Made by a program: the position numbers and the translations under genes. DNA of 64,000 nucleotides, from positions 682,001 to 746,000 of the forward strand of contig DASVTU010000039.1 in assembly GCA_036387415.1 (NCBI GenBank), in the 5' to 3' direction. The stretch's first letter is position 1. Each line of letters begins with the position of its first letter. Below are positions 32,592 through 40,427 of this stretch, in pieces. This DNA comes from DASVTU01 sp036387415. GTDB taxonomy: Bacteria > Acidobacteriota > Blastocatellia > Pyrinomonadales > Pyrinomonadaceae. Below the pieces are notes generated by a model, which saw only the letters and a list, made by a program, of their open reading frames with translations, had not been told where the DNA came from and ran no database searches.

Positions 32592-32760
32592 GGCGGCATA
32601 GGTCAGGTGATAACAATGATTCGCATGAGACTTTACACACTCATCTTTAGAGCCTAACTCAAGGCTACCCGCGACGAACGGTTCTCTCCGTTTCTTCCTT
32701 CCTTTCCAATTTGGAAAGCGGCTATCCGACCAATCTTCCGGTCGAGAGGTGTGTAAAGCA

Positions 32761-33609
32761 ATGTCGAATCTTGGAATAGTTGTCCGTCATCTTCATAAAT
32801 CCTTCCGCAAGCGCAAAGGTTTGTTCCGCTCCGGTTCAACGAAAGTTTACGCTCTCAGAGACGTGACTTTTGAAGTCCCGCTCGGTGAAACCTACGGCCT
32901 TCTCGGCCCCAACGGCTCTGGCAAATCGACGCTGATTCGCGTGCTTTCGACGCTCTTGATGCCCGACGAGGGAGAGGTGCGCCTGCTCGGTCATTCGATT
33001 CCGGGCGAAGAAAATCTCATCCGTCAGAAAATTGGGCGCGTCAGCGTTGACGCCGCTTTCTATAAGAAACTGTCGGCGCGCGAGAACCTTCTCTACTCCG
33101 CTCTGCTCTATGGATTGAGCGCGAGCTTTGCCGAACGTCGCGCGTTGGAGATTCTCGAACGCCTCGGCATGGAGGGCGAGAGGTTTACCGACCCGCTCGA
33201 AGAGATGAGCCGCGGCATGCAACAGAAGGTCGCCATCACGCGCGCACTTCTCATCAATCCGCCGCTTCTACTCTTAGACGAGCCGACCACGGGACTCGAC
33301 CCCAAGAGTCGCCGCGACGTGCAGACGTTTCTCGAAGACCTGCGGCGCGACGAGGGCACGACCATTCTGCTCACGTCGCACGACATGGCCGAGACGGAAC
33401 GCCTCTGCTCGCGCATCGGCTTTCTCGCGCACGGGCGTCTGATTGCCGAAGGCACCGCCGACGAACTCAAAGAGCAGTCGCACGCCGCGACGCTCGACGA
33501 GGCTTTCATCGCGTTCGCGGGCGAATCGCTAGAAACGGATGAGAATGGCCGGACGGGTCAAAAGAACGTGCAGCCGGAAAACGAGCAAGAACCGTCCGGT
33601 GTGAAGTGA
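32761..33609 (+). CDS. ABC-2 exporter ATP-binding protein
   Basis: 282 residues. Walker A is GPNGSGKST (Lys55), the signature is MSRGMQQKV (the SRGM-Q variant common in ABC-2 exporters), Walker B is LLLLDEPTTGLD and the H-loop is LLTSHDMAE. A short insertion RKRKGLFRSGSTKV after the first strand is typical of the drug/polysaccharide exporter group. The C-terminal about 50 residues are variable. GTG at 32749 is in frame, but the ATG at 32761 gives the normal family start. It pairs with the permease 22 bases downstream; both would form a homodimeric inner-membrane exporter. The cargo is unknown. Confidence 0.92.
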   Translation: MSNLGIVVRHLHKSFRKRKGLFRSGSTKVYALRDVTFEVPLGETYGLLGPNGSGKSTLIRVLSTLLMPDEGEVRLLGHSIPGEENLIRQKIGRVSVDAAFYKKLSARENLLYSALLYGLSASFAERRALEILERLGMEGERFTDPLEEMSRGMQQKVAITRALLINPPLLLLDEPTTGLDPKSRRDVQTFLEDLRRDEGTTILLTSHDMAETERLCSRIGFLAHGRLIAEGTADELKEQSHAATLDEAFIAFAGESLETDENGRTGQKNVQPENEQEPSGVK

Positions 33610-33631
33610 CGCGGCTGCCGGAGTAAAGATT

Positions 33632-34456
33632 ATGGAACACGTACTACGTCAAACATGGGCGTTCATCTTCAGGGATTTGCAACTGAGCAAACGCTATCTG
33701 TCCTGGATTGTCGTTTTTACTTTCTACGCCGTGGTGAACTCGGCGACCATCGCGCTCATCGGCGTGGCGGCGGGCGACCGTCGTCTCACGATGATTCTCA
33801 TCGTCGGCGTTTTGCTGTGGGGTTTTCTCTCCGTGTTGTTTCAGGAGATTGCCAACTCCATCACGTATGAACGTTGGGAAGGAACGCTCGAATACACCTT
33901 CATGGCTCCCGTCTCAAGGCTGGTTCACCTTTTCGGCGTGAGCCTCTGGGCGGTGGTCTATAGCGTTATCCGCATGTTTATGATTGTGGTCGGGATTATG
34001 CTTTTCGTTGACCTCGACCTCTCAGGCGCAAACGTCGGCGGGCTGCTCGTCGTGTTGCTCGTCAGCAGCATGGCGTTTATCGGCCTCGGTTTGATGGCCG
34101 CTGTCTTGCCCGTCTTGAGCCCCGAACGCGGCGCGGAGGCGACCAACATTTTTCAGGGCATACTGCTACTGATTTCGGGCGTCTACTATCCGGTGGAAGT
34201 GCTACCCGGTTGGCTGCAACCCTTCGCCGCCATCTCGCCTGCGACCTACGCGCTCTCGGCCTGTCGCAAACTCATCGGCGTCGGCGAAGGCGCGTCGATG
34301 TCGGAGCCGCTGGTCGGCGCGTCGCTTTCGGCGGTTGTGCCCGAACTTCTGGTGCTCGCCTTGATGGGCATCGTGATGATTCCGACAGGCTTGTACGTCT
34401 TCGGCTACGTCGAGAGATGGGCGAAGCGCACCGGCAAACTCAAGCGCACCGGATGA
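33632..34456 (+). CDS. ABC-2 type permease
   Basis: 274 residues with six hydrophobic segments (about 25-47, 55-76, 104-128, 136-160, 169-188, 230-252), the normal ABC-2 layout. The sequence LLISGVYYPVEVLPGWLQPF is the conserved loop of this permease family, before the last helix. GGAG lies before the ATG. It partners the ATPase at 32761. The substrate could be a lipid, polysaccharide or small molecule; nothing in the sequence narrows it. It is followed by a family A repeat. Confidence 0.9.
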   Translation: MEHVLRQTWAFIFRDLQLSKRYLSWIVVFTFYAVVNSATIALIGVAAGDRRLTMILIVGVLLWGFLSVLFQEIANSITYERWEGTLEYTFMAPVSRLVHLFGVSLWAVVYSVIRMFMIVVGIMLFVDLDLSGANVGGLLVVLLVSSMAFIGLGLMAAVLPVLSPERGAEATNIFQGILLLISGVYYPVEVLPGWLQPFAAISPATYALSACRKLIGVGEGASMSEPLVGASLSAVVPELLVLALMGIVMIPTGLYVFGYVERWAKRTGKLKRTG

Positions 34457-34474
34457 GGCCGCGAACGCACAAGC

Positions 34475-34670
34475 GATTCACAGGATGGACAGGATAACAA
34501 CGTGCAGGATGGATAGGATGATGTGAAGGGGCGAAAAGGAAAACGGTTAAGTGGAAAAGACAAAAATTTGTTCTTATTACCTTTTCCCGTTTAACCATTT
34601 CACCTTTCGCATCAGTTGTTTTTAATCCTATCTATCCTGTTGGTTCTTATCCCGTCCATCCTGTGAATTT
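34475..34670. repeat. Nested word-repeat element, family A copy 3
   Basis: Outer arms: GATTCACAGGATGGACAGGA onward (34475-34522) against TATCCTGTTGG and GTCCATCCTGTGAATT (to 34670). Inner arms: GGGGCGAAAAGGAAAACGG and following (34528-34560) against ACCTTTTCCCGTTTAACCAT and following (34579-34610). It is 19 bases after the permease stop. Confidence 0.88.
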
Positions 34671-34693
34671 TTGTTGGAGTGGCTATCAGGATG

Positions 34694-34743
34694 TGTCCAC
34701 AGGTGTTCACACATGAGGGCAAGGGTGTGCACTTGTGTGGACA
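34694..34743. promoter_or_regulatory. Imperfect dyad, candidate sigma-54 enhancer site
   Basis: TGTCCACAGGTGTTCACAC (34694-34712) against GTGTGCACTTGTGTGGACA (34725-34743): 15 of 19 positions pair, with a 12-base centre. It ends 73 bases before the -24 element at 34817, in the usual range for binding of a sigma-54 activator. Confidence 0.5.
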
Positions 34744-34816
34744 GGCGATAGAGATTAAAGACGACGTGAGTGTTGATTTTCGCGGCGAATCGAACTCATA
34801 GCGTCGGAGACGGAAG

Positions 34817-34832
34817 TGGCACGACGGTTGCA
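34817..34832 (+). promoter_or_regulatory. Sigma-54 (-24/-12) promoter
   Basis: TGGCACGACGGTTGCA matches the sigma-54 consensus TGGCACG-rNNN-TTGCW at every fixed position from TGGCAC through TTGCA, with GG and GC dinucleotides at the right spacing. Transcription would begin near 34843 on the plus strand. No protein gene begins on this strand before 36312, and the genes between are on the other strand. Confidence 0.78.
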
Positions 34833-34842
34833 GTTGAGTATA

Positions 34843-34975
34843 TCGAGCAAGTCACATCATCAAGAACGGGGTCACGACCTCACACGTGACCCCGCATCCT
34901 ACCCCCAATCCCCCTGAGCGCCCCGAGTAACACTGCCCTCCACAGGTTGTTACTCGCCCCGCTCTGCCTTTTGTC
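34843..34975 (+). ncRNA. Candidate sigma-54-driven C-rich small RNA
   Basis: Downstream of the sigma-54 promoter are two perfect hairpins: GGGGTCACG (34868-34876) with CGTGACCCC (34885-34893), and CGAGTAACA (34924-34932) with TGTTACTCG (34948-34956). The region between them is a pyrimidine-rich single strand (ATCCTACCCCCAATCCCCCT), and the second loop carries CCCTCC, which could pair with ribosome binding sites. A weak T-run (CCTTTTG, 34968-34974) follows. The only plus-strand open frame here (34947-35180) has no ribosome binding site and runs into an antisense gene. An RNA is inferred, not shown. Confidence 0.4.
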
Positions 34976-35046
34976 CCGCCTACACCAATCTCACATTCGC
35001 CAAGCGCCGCTCAAATCTCTGAACAGACACCACCGCCGATTCAACT

Positions 35047-35382
35047 TCAATCAAGCATCACGACTTCGCCATCCACGACGCGCGCGAGATATTCGCCGTC
35101 GCGCAAGACCCACGCCACGCGGCGTCCGCTCTGCGCGAGTTCAGCCCACTCGGTTCGCTTCTTCGGATTCTGTTCGATGAGCAGCGCGCCGTCCGGCAGT
35201 TTGACGTAGCGCAGGCCGGAGCGCGAGAAACGCTGTACGCCGCGACCGCCGCCGAACAGTTTCTCAAACGCGACGAGGACGACTCCGGCAGAAAGCTCGT
35301 CATCCGCCGACGCACGCTGATGTTCATCTTCCGCCGAACTTTTCTTCTTATCTTCCTTCGAGTTTTTCTTGCTGGCGGTCAT
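35047..35382 (-). CDS. Small conserved-looking protein coupled to the response regulator
   Basis: 111 residues from an ATG at 35382, overlapping the last 35 bases of the response-regulator gene in another frame, which suggests translational coupling. The first about 35 residues are Lys/Ser/Glu/Asp-rich and probably disordered (KEDKKKSSAEDEHQRASADD). The remainder looks folded: VVLVAFEKLFGGGRGVQRFS, LRYVKLPDGALLIEQNPKK and RRVAWVLRDGEYLARVVDGE. I do not recognise the family. A longer start at 35442 would overlap the regulator by 95 bases and is less likely. Its position suggests a role with the receiver protein. Confidence 0.55.
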   Translation of the reverse strand: MTASKKNSKEDKKKSSAEDEHQRASADDELSAGVVLVAFEKLFGGGRGVQRFSRSGLRYVKLPDGALLIEQNPKKRTEWAELAQSGRRVAWVLRDGEYLARVVDGEVVMLD

Positions 35383-35845
35383 AGGAGATGGCCTCGCTGT
35401 TGTAATGCGTTGCGTCGCCGGACGACAGAGCACCGTCGCCATCAGACGTAGCGCCGTCGCCGGATTTTCCTGTGCGCCGCGCGTCGAGCAGACGTTGCAC
35501 GATGTCTGTCAGGTCTTTGGTGCGGAAGGGTTTGGCGAGAAAGTCGTCGAAGCCCGCTTCGAGTGCGCGGTGGCGGTCTTGGTCGGAGGCGAAGGCCGTG
35601 ACGGCGACGCATGGGACGTGGCGCGTCTGTTCATCGGCGCGTAGTTCGCGCAGAGCGCCCCAACCGTCGAGCCTCGGCATCGATAGGTCAATCAACGCGA
35701 GGTCGGGCACTTCTCTCTGCGCCGCTTCGACGAGTTCGCGCCCGTCGCGCGCCTCACGAATCCTGTAGCCGTCGGTCTGCAACATCAGTCGCAGGAGTTC
35801 GCGGTTGTCGTCGTAGTCGTCGGCGATGAGAATGGTGGTGGTCAT
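35348..35845 (-). CDS. Single-domain response regulator (CheY-like)
   Basis: 165 residues: a receiver domain of about 122 residues and a Ser/Gly/Asp-rich tail with no output domain. The acidic pair Asp9-Asp10, phospho-acceptor Asp53 (LIDLSMP), Thr83 and Lys105 (LAKPF) are all present, so it should accept phosphate from a histidine kinase. No kinase gene is adjacent. It may act by protein contact, as CheY does. The start at 35845 is divergent from the GAF-protein gene, with a family F repeat between them. The small gene at 35047 overlaps its 3' end. Confidence 0.9.
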   Translation of the reverse strand: MTTTILIADDYDDNRELLRLMLQTDGYRIREARDGRELVEAAQREVPDLALIDLSMPRLDGWGALRELRADEQTRHVPCVAVTAFASDQDRHRALEAGFDDFLAKPFRTKDLTDIVQRLLDARRTGKSGDGATSDGDGALSSGDATHYNSEAISYDRQQEKLEGR

Positions 35846-35938
35846 CGTTCGATGTCGGTTTTACGATTGCTCCCGGCAGGCGGTCAGCTCCTTTTCAGCG
35901 ACAAATCTAAGGCGAAAAATCAAAAATCGCAAATCCGA

Positions 35939-36093
35939 ATTAGCCACAGAGACACGGAGACACAGAGCCGAAGAAGGAAAAACGCAAAGGCAAAAGGCAA
36001 AAGTGAAGAATCGGATGTGCGCCCAATCTTCGCTTTGACCTTTTACCTTTTTACTTTTGCCTCGCTCCGTGTCTTTAGTCTCTCTGTGGCTAA
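35939..36093. repeat. Nested word-repeat element, family F copy 1
   Basis: Outer arms: TAGCCACAGAGACACGGAGA onward (35940-35970) against CTCCGTGTCTTTAGTCTCTC and TGTGGCTA (to 36092). Inner arms: CAAAGGCAAAAGGCAAAAG (35985-36003) against GACCTTTTACCTTTTTACTT and GCC (36037-36060). It fills part of the divergent gap between the response regulator and the GAF protein. Confidence 0.85.
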
Positions 36094-36130
36094 TCCTTGC
36101 TTTTGACGCAGGCGCGAAAAAACGTCTTGC

Positions 36131-36160
36131 TTGACACTGTTCCTGAAGCCCGTCCATAAT
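36131..36160 (+). promoter_or_regulatory. Strong sigma-70 type promoter for the GAF gene
   Basis: Perfect -35 TTGACA (36131-36136), 18-base spacer, -10 CATAAT (36155-36160). It is 152 bases upstream of the GTG at 36312. Confidence 0.6.
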
Positions 36161-36311
36161 CCGCCCGATGCTGCGCTTTATCTTCAGCGTCTTGGCGGAC
36201 GGCATGCGAGAGCCGCCGCGCACAAAGAGCGACGCGAGGCCGAACGAGGAGGCCAGTCATCCTCTCTTACCCGACAACGAAACCAACCCTTGAAAACGGA
36301 GGACACCAACT

Positions 36312-37733
36312 GTGGGGAGCGCAGACCTTGATCGGAGCTTGCGTGCCGAAATCGAGCAGTACATCAACGGGCGTTTGAGCGGCCTGCAAGAAGAAATCGC
36401 GCGCCTTCAGAGCCAGATTAACGAGGCGTTTACGCGTGTCACCGAACGGCTGCAAATCGACGCGGAGACGGATGCGCCCGTCGCCGTGGCGATTGCCGAA
36501 CACCTACGCACGGCGCGCAACGCCGGCATCGAAGCGGCGGCATCCGAATCCACACGCGCACGCGCTTCGAGCGACATCGCGATTCTCAAAGCCGCCATCG
36601 ACGACATCGACGGCCAACGTTCGCAGTCCGACATCCTCAACGCGCTCGTCAATCGCGCCGCCAACTTCGCGCCGCACGTCGCCTTCTTCGTCATTAAAAA
36701 CGACCGCGCGACGGGCTGGAAGGCGCGCGGCCTCGAAGGCACAGTTGGCGACCAGAGCGTGCGGGAAATCTCCTTGCCGCTCACGTCCGACACGCTCCTG
36801 AGCGAAGTCGCACGCACGCGCACCACTTGGAGCGGCGCACCCGGCACACACGCCGAAGACCACCTGATTCACGGCCACTTCAGCGAAGAACCGCCGCAAC
36901 GCATCATCGCCATTCCGCTCGTCGCACGCGACAAGGCGGTCGCCGTGCTCTACGCCGATTCCGCCGGACAGGATTCGGATGCCGTCGGCCTCGAAGCGTT
37001 GGAGATGCTCGTCCGCGTCGCGGGCATGGCCGTCGAACTCCTCGCCGTCAAACGCCCTGCGCCCGTCGAGACGAGAAGCGCCACGCCCTCCGTCGCTTCG
37101 TCGCAGACGCCCGCGATGCAACCGACGCCCACGCACACACCCGAAGCAGCACGCGACGCGTCCGCTCCTTTCACACGCGACGAACCCGCCCCGCAACCCT
37201 ATACGGGCGCGCCGCAAGCGGAGACGGTGGATGTCGAGTCGCCGGAAGTCATGCCGTCTGTCGCGGCAACGCCCGTCGCCGCAGAAGAAGAGGGAACGGG
37301 CAGCGCGTCGAGTTCGTCGAGTGCGATTCCTGCTTTCGCCGAACCGTCGCAGGACGCTACGCCGCAGCAAACTTCGCCCGCCGCCGCGCCGCTCGGCACC
37401 GCCCGACGCTTCGGCGCAGACACCGAACTGCCCGTCGAAGTCAGCGACGCAGACCGCCGCTATCACAACGACGCGCGCCGTTTCGCGCGGCTGCTGGTTT
37501 CGGAAATCAAACTCTACAACGAGCAGAAGGTCAAAGATGGACGCGCCGAAGGCAATCTCTACAATCGTCTGCGCGAAGACATCGACCGTTCGCGGCAGAT
37601 GTACGACAAGCGCGTCGCGCCCGAAGTGGCCGGACGTTTCGACTATTTCCACTACGAACTGGTGAACACGCTCGCCGAAGGCGACCCGGACAAACTCGGC
37701 GCAGACTATCCCGGCGCAACCGTCTCGGCCTAA
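36312..37733 (+). CDS. GAF-domain protein with conserved helical C-terminus
   Basis: 473 residues from a GTG with GGAGG nine bases upstream. Residues about 1-45 are a probable coiled coil (EIEQYINGRLSGLQEEIARL). Residues about 95-245 form a GAF domain (RSQSDILNALVNRAANFAPH, IIAIPLVARDKAVAVLYADS, LEALEMLVRVAGMAVELLAV). Residues about 250-375 are a Pro/Ala/Ser/Thr-rich linker. The last about 95 residues are helical and highly charged (DRRYHNDARRFARLLVSEIK, REDIDRSRQMYDKRVAPEVA), resembling a conserved acidobacterial tail. It has no kinase or cyclase domain, so it is probably a sensor or scaffold in the cytosol. It is divergent from a single-domain response regulator, a plausible partner. Confidence 0.75.
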   Translation: MGSADLDRSLRAEIEQYINGRLSGLQEEIARLQSQINEAFTRVTERLQIDAETDAPVAVAIAEHLRTARNAGIEAAASESTRARASSDIAILKAAIDDIDGQRSQSDILNALVNRAANFAPHVAFFVIKNDRATGWKARGLEGTVGDQSVREISLPLTSDTLLSEVARTRTTWSGAPGTHAEDHLIHGHFSEEPPQRIIAIPLVARDKAVAVLYADSAGQDSDAVGLEALEMLVRVAGMAVELLAVKRPAPVETRSATPSVASSQTPAMQPTPTHTPEAARDASAPFTRDEPAPQPYTGAPQAETVDVESPEVMPSVAATPVAAEEEGTGSASSSSSAIPAFAEPSQDATPQQTSPAAAPLGTARRFGADTELPVEVSDADRRYHNDARRFARLLVSEIKLYNEQKVKDGRAEGNLYNRLREDIDRSRQMYDKRVAPEVAGRFDYFHYELVNTLAEGDPDKLGADYPGATVSA

Positions 37734-37737
37734 GAGC

Positions 37738-37821
37738 CGTGAATGGTAAATAGTAAATGGTGAATAGAAAGAACCGCTTTTATCTATTCACCATTTACCA
37801 TTTACCACTGACCATTTACCT
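37738..37821. repeat. Word-repeat inverted repeat, family C copy 1
   Basis: GAATGGTAAATAGTAAATGG and TGAATAG (37741-37767) pair with CTATTCACCATTTACCATTT and ACC (37784-37806), with a further word ACCATTTACC to 37820. The words are GGTAAAT and GGTGAAT. It lies between two plus-strand genes. Confidence 0.85.
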
Positions 37822-38060
37822 CTTGAGAGGCAACCACGAGAGGCTGTGCGCCGCATCAAAGCGACGCGGGTGAAGATTTTCGGATGCCGAACCGACGCGC
37901 TATTTCCCCTCCGGCGTGAGCCGCTCGCGCGCTTAACTCCCAAACTTCTCAAACCCAGAGAACCTAACTGCGCTTCGGCGACGCGACGACGCGAACCCGC
38001 AAGCGCCGCGATTTTTTTGAAACGCACTCGAATCGAGCAGAGGTCAACCGTATCTTGAAG
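37822..38060. other. Gap before the transglycosylase gene, no feature seen
   Basis: About 240 bases. No domain-like frame, clear promoter or hairpin is evident; a short T-run (GATTTTTTTG near 38012) is not preceded by a stem. Confidence 0.3.
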
Positions 38061-40421
38061 ATGAACTTGCAGAACAGCCGCATCGCTCGCTTGTACAAGC
38101 ACCGCATCGCTTTCGTCAGCATCGCTCTCATCATGGTCGCCGCCGCCCTCGCGCCCTTCATCATCACGGCGAGTTGCAGCACGCAGCGACGCTCGCCGCA
38201 GGACGAAGCGGCGGCGATTGAGCGTCTGCGGGCGATGACGGGCGGCGACGTGCTGCCAGCCGAAACCGTGGTCGCCGGAATTGAGACCGAGTTTGCCGGA
38301 ACACGCGCGGCGGCACTCGCGCGCATCGTGCGCGCGCGTATTCGTCTGGCCGCCAACGACCACGCGGGCGCCGCCTCGCTGCTCGCCGACGACGACACGC
38401 GCGAACAGACCGCCATCGGCGATTACGCGCTCTTTATGCGCGCCGAAGCGTTGGAGAAGGCGGGGCGACGCGTCGAAGCGCGCGCCGCCTTTGAAGAACT
38501 CGCGCGCGCGTTTCCGTCTTCGCGTCGTGCGCGCGAAGCGACGTTGCGTGCCGCGGAGTTGACCATGCAAGACGGTCAGGCAGCAGCCGTTCCGGTATTT
38601 CTCAAAAAGTTGAGCGACGCGGACGACGCACGCGCCTTGCTGCTCACGGGCAAAGCCTACGAGCAGGCGGGCGATTCCGTGCGCGCGCTTCAGGCTTACC
38701 GACGCATCTATTTCTACGCGCCCGCCGCAGACGAAAGCGCGGAAGCCGTCGCAGGGCTGACGCGACTCAATTCCACCACCGCGCCCGCCACCCAGGAAGA
38801 AGCACTCACACGCGCCGCACGACTGTTCGACGCACGACGCCACGGCGATGCTTTCAGCGCCTACACCGACGCCTTCGGACGTTTCCCCGGCGCGGCGACG
38901 TTGGAGTTGCAGTTGCGTCGCGGCATCGCCGCATCGAACTCGCGCCGCACCGCCGACGCCATCTCAGCCCTCAACACCATTCCTACGTCCGCCGTCGAAG
39001 CGCGCGCCGAAGCCCTCCACTATCTCGCGCAAGCCTACGCGCAGTCGCGCCAGTGGCCTCTCTTGCGTTCGACCATCGAAGAAATGCGCCGCGCCTTTCC
39101 GCAACACAACTGGACGATGCGTGCCCTCGTCGCGAGCGGGCAGACGGCGAAGGAGAATAAGAACACTGTGGATGCCGCGTATTTTTATCGCGCGGCGGTG
39201 GCTTCGTTTCCGGGTCGCGCCGAAGTCGCGGGCGCGCAGTTTGAACTCGCTTGGATGGCGCACGATGCCAAGAATTTTTCCGAGTCGTCGCGTCTCTTGA
39301 TTGAACACTTGGCGGACTACGCGGACAAGAACACTGACAATCGCGGTCGCGCGGGGTACTGGGCGGCGCGCGACGCGGAACGCGCCGGACGACTCGCCGA
39401 AGCGCGCGTGCTCTACGAAGCGATGCAGGCTCGCTACGACGCCAACTGGTACGGCCATCTCGCCAAGCAACGTCTCGACACGATGAATCGCAACAACATC
39501 AAGCCCGCGACGAATTTCGCGCCCGATTCCCCGGTCGCACGCGCCGTCGCTAACTTGCGCCCCGTCACCGTCGCGGAGGAGACGGCGGGCGCGGACGCCG
39601 ATGCGAGCATCAATCGTGCAGACCATCTCAACGTCGTCGGCCTCGACGAAGAGGCCCACGCCGAACTCGACGCCGCGCTTCAAACCGCCACGAATAGCCC
39701 GCGACTCAATCTCGCGAAGGCGCGCATCTTTCGTCTGCGCGGCGACAATCTGCAAGCCTTCAACGTCCTGCGTCGCAGCTACCCAGACTATTCGCAGATG
39801 AAGCCCGCAGAGATGTCGCGCGAGGCGTGGGACGTTTTCTACCCGCTCATTTATTGGGACATCATCACGCAGGAAGCGCGCGCACGTAATCTCGACCCCT
39901 ACATGGTGGCCGGACTCATCCGTCAGGAGTCGGTCTTTCAACCACGCGCCGTCTCATCCGCACGCGCCTACGGATTGATGCAACTGCTCGTCCCGACGGG
40001 CAGACTCATGGCGCAACGTTACGGCGTGGAGCGTCCGGTCAACGTCGATGCGTTGTTTGAGCCGCGTCTCAACATCCAACTCGGCACGGGATACCTCCGC
40101 CAGAATCTCGACAAGTTCGGACGCCTCGAATACGTCGCCGCCGCCTACAACGCCGGCCCCGGTCGCGCCGTCGCATGGCGCGAATCGTTGCCGCTCGAAA
40201 TGGATGAATGGGCGGAGGCGATTCCCTTCCGCGAGACACGCGGCTACGTGCAGGGCGTCGTCCGCAACATGCTGCAATACCGTCGCCTCTATGACGAGGC
40301 GGGCAAGTTTCGTCCCGAAGTCGGCACGCGCATCGTCGGTTCCGTCAACCCGGCGAACGAGCCAAACGGCAACGACGCCGTGCGCCCGCGCCGCATCACA
40401 GGCAACGACGAGGAAGATTAA
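38061..40421 (+). CDS. Soluble lytic murein transglycosylase (Slt70-like) with TPR region
   Basis: 786 residues from the ATG at 38061 (TTG at 38055 also in frame). The N-terminus has a hydrophobic segment and a lipobox-like end (IITASC), so it is probably a lipoprotein or anchored protein of the periplasm. Residues about 30-580 are alpha-helical tetratricopeptide-like repeats as in Slt70. The C-terminal catalytic domain has the active-site glutamate in IRQESVFQPRAVSSARAYGL, then MQLLVPTGR and the family motif AAYNAGPGRAVAWRE. It cleaves the glycan strand of peptidoglycan to 1,6-anhydro ends. It is followed six bases later by a PEGA-TPR gene and probably co-transcribed. Confidence 0.93.
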   Translation: MNLQNSRIARLYKHRIAFVSIALIMVAAALAPFIITASCSTQRRSPQDEAAAIERLRAMTGGDVLPAETVVAGIETEFAGTRAAALARIVRARIRLAANDHAGAASLLADDDTREQTAIGDYALFMRAEALEKAGRRVEARAAFEELARAFPSSRRAREATLRAAELTMQDGQAAAVPVFLKKLSDADDARALLLTGKAYEQAGDSVRALQAYRRIYFYAPAADESAEAVAGLTRLNSTTAPATQEEALTRAARLFDARRHGDAFSAYTDAFGRFPGAATLELQLRRGIAASNSRRTADAISALNTIPTSAVEARAEALHYLAQAYAQSRQWPLLRSTIEEMRRAFPQHNWTMRALVASGQTAKENKNTVDAAYFYRAAVASFPGRAEVAGAQFELAWMAHDAKNFSESSRLLIEHLADYADKNTDNRGRAGYWAARDAERAGRLAEARVLYEAMQARYDANWYGHLAKQRLDTMNRNNIKPATNFAPDSPVARAVANLRPVTVAEETAGADADASINRADHLNVVGLDEEAHAELDAALQTATNSPRLNLAKARIFRLRGDNLQAFNVLRRSYPDYSQMKPAEMSREAWDVFYPLIYWDIITQEARARNLDPYMVAGLIRQESVFQPRAVSSARAYGLMQLLVPTGRLMAQRYGVERPVNVDALFEPRLNIQLGTGYLRQNLDKFGRLEYVAAAYNAGPGRAVAWRESLPLEMDEWAEAIPFRETRGYVQGVVRNMLQYRRLYDEAGKFRPEVGTRIVGSVNPANEPNGNDAVRPRRITGNDEED

Positions 40422-40427
40422 CGACCC

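Noticed and set aside
34947..35180. 77-codon plus-strand frame downstream of the sigma-54 promoter
   Set aside because: No ribosome binding site, Arg/His-rich shadow composition, and it overlaps the antisense gene at 35047.
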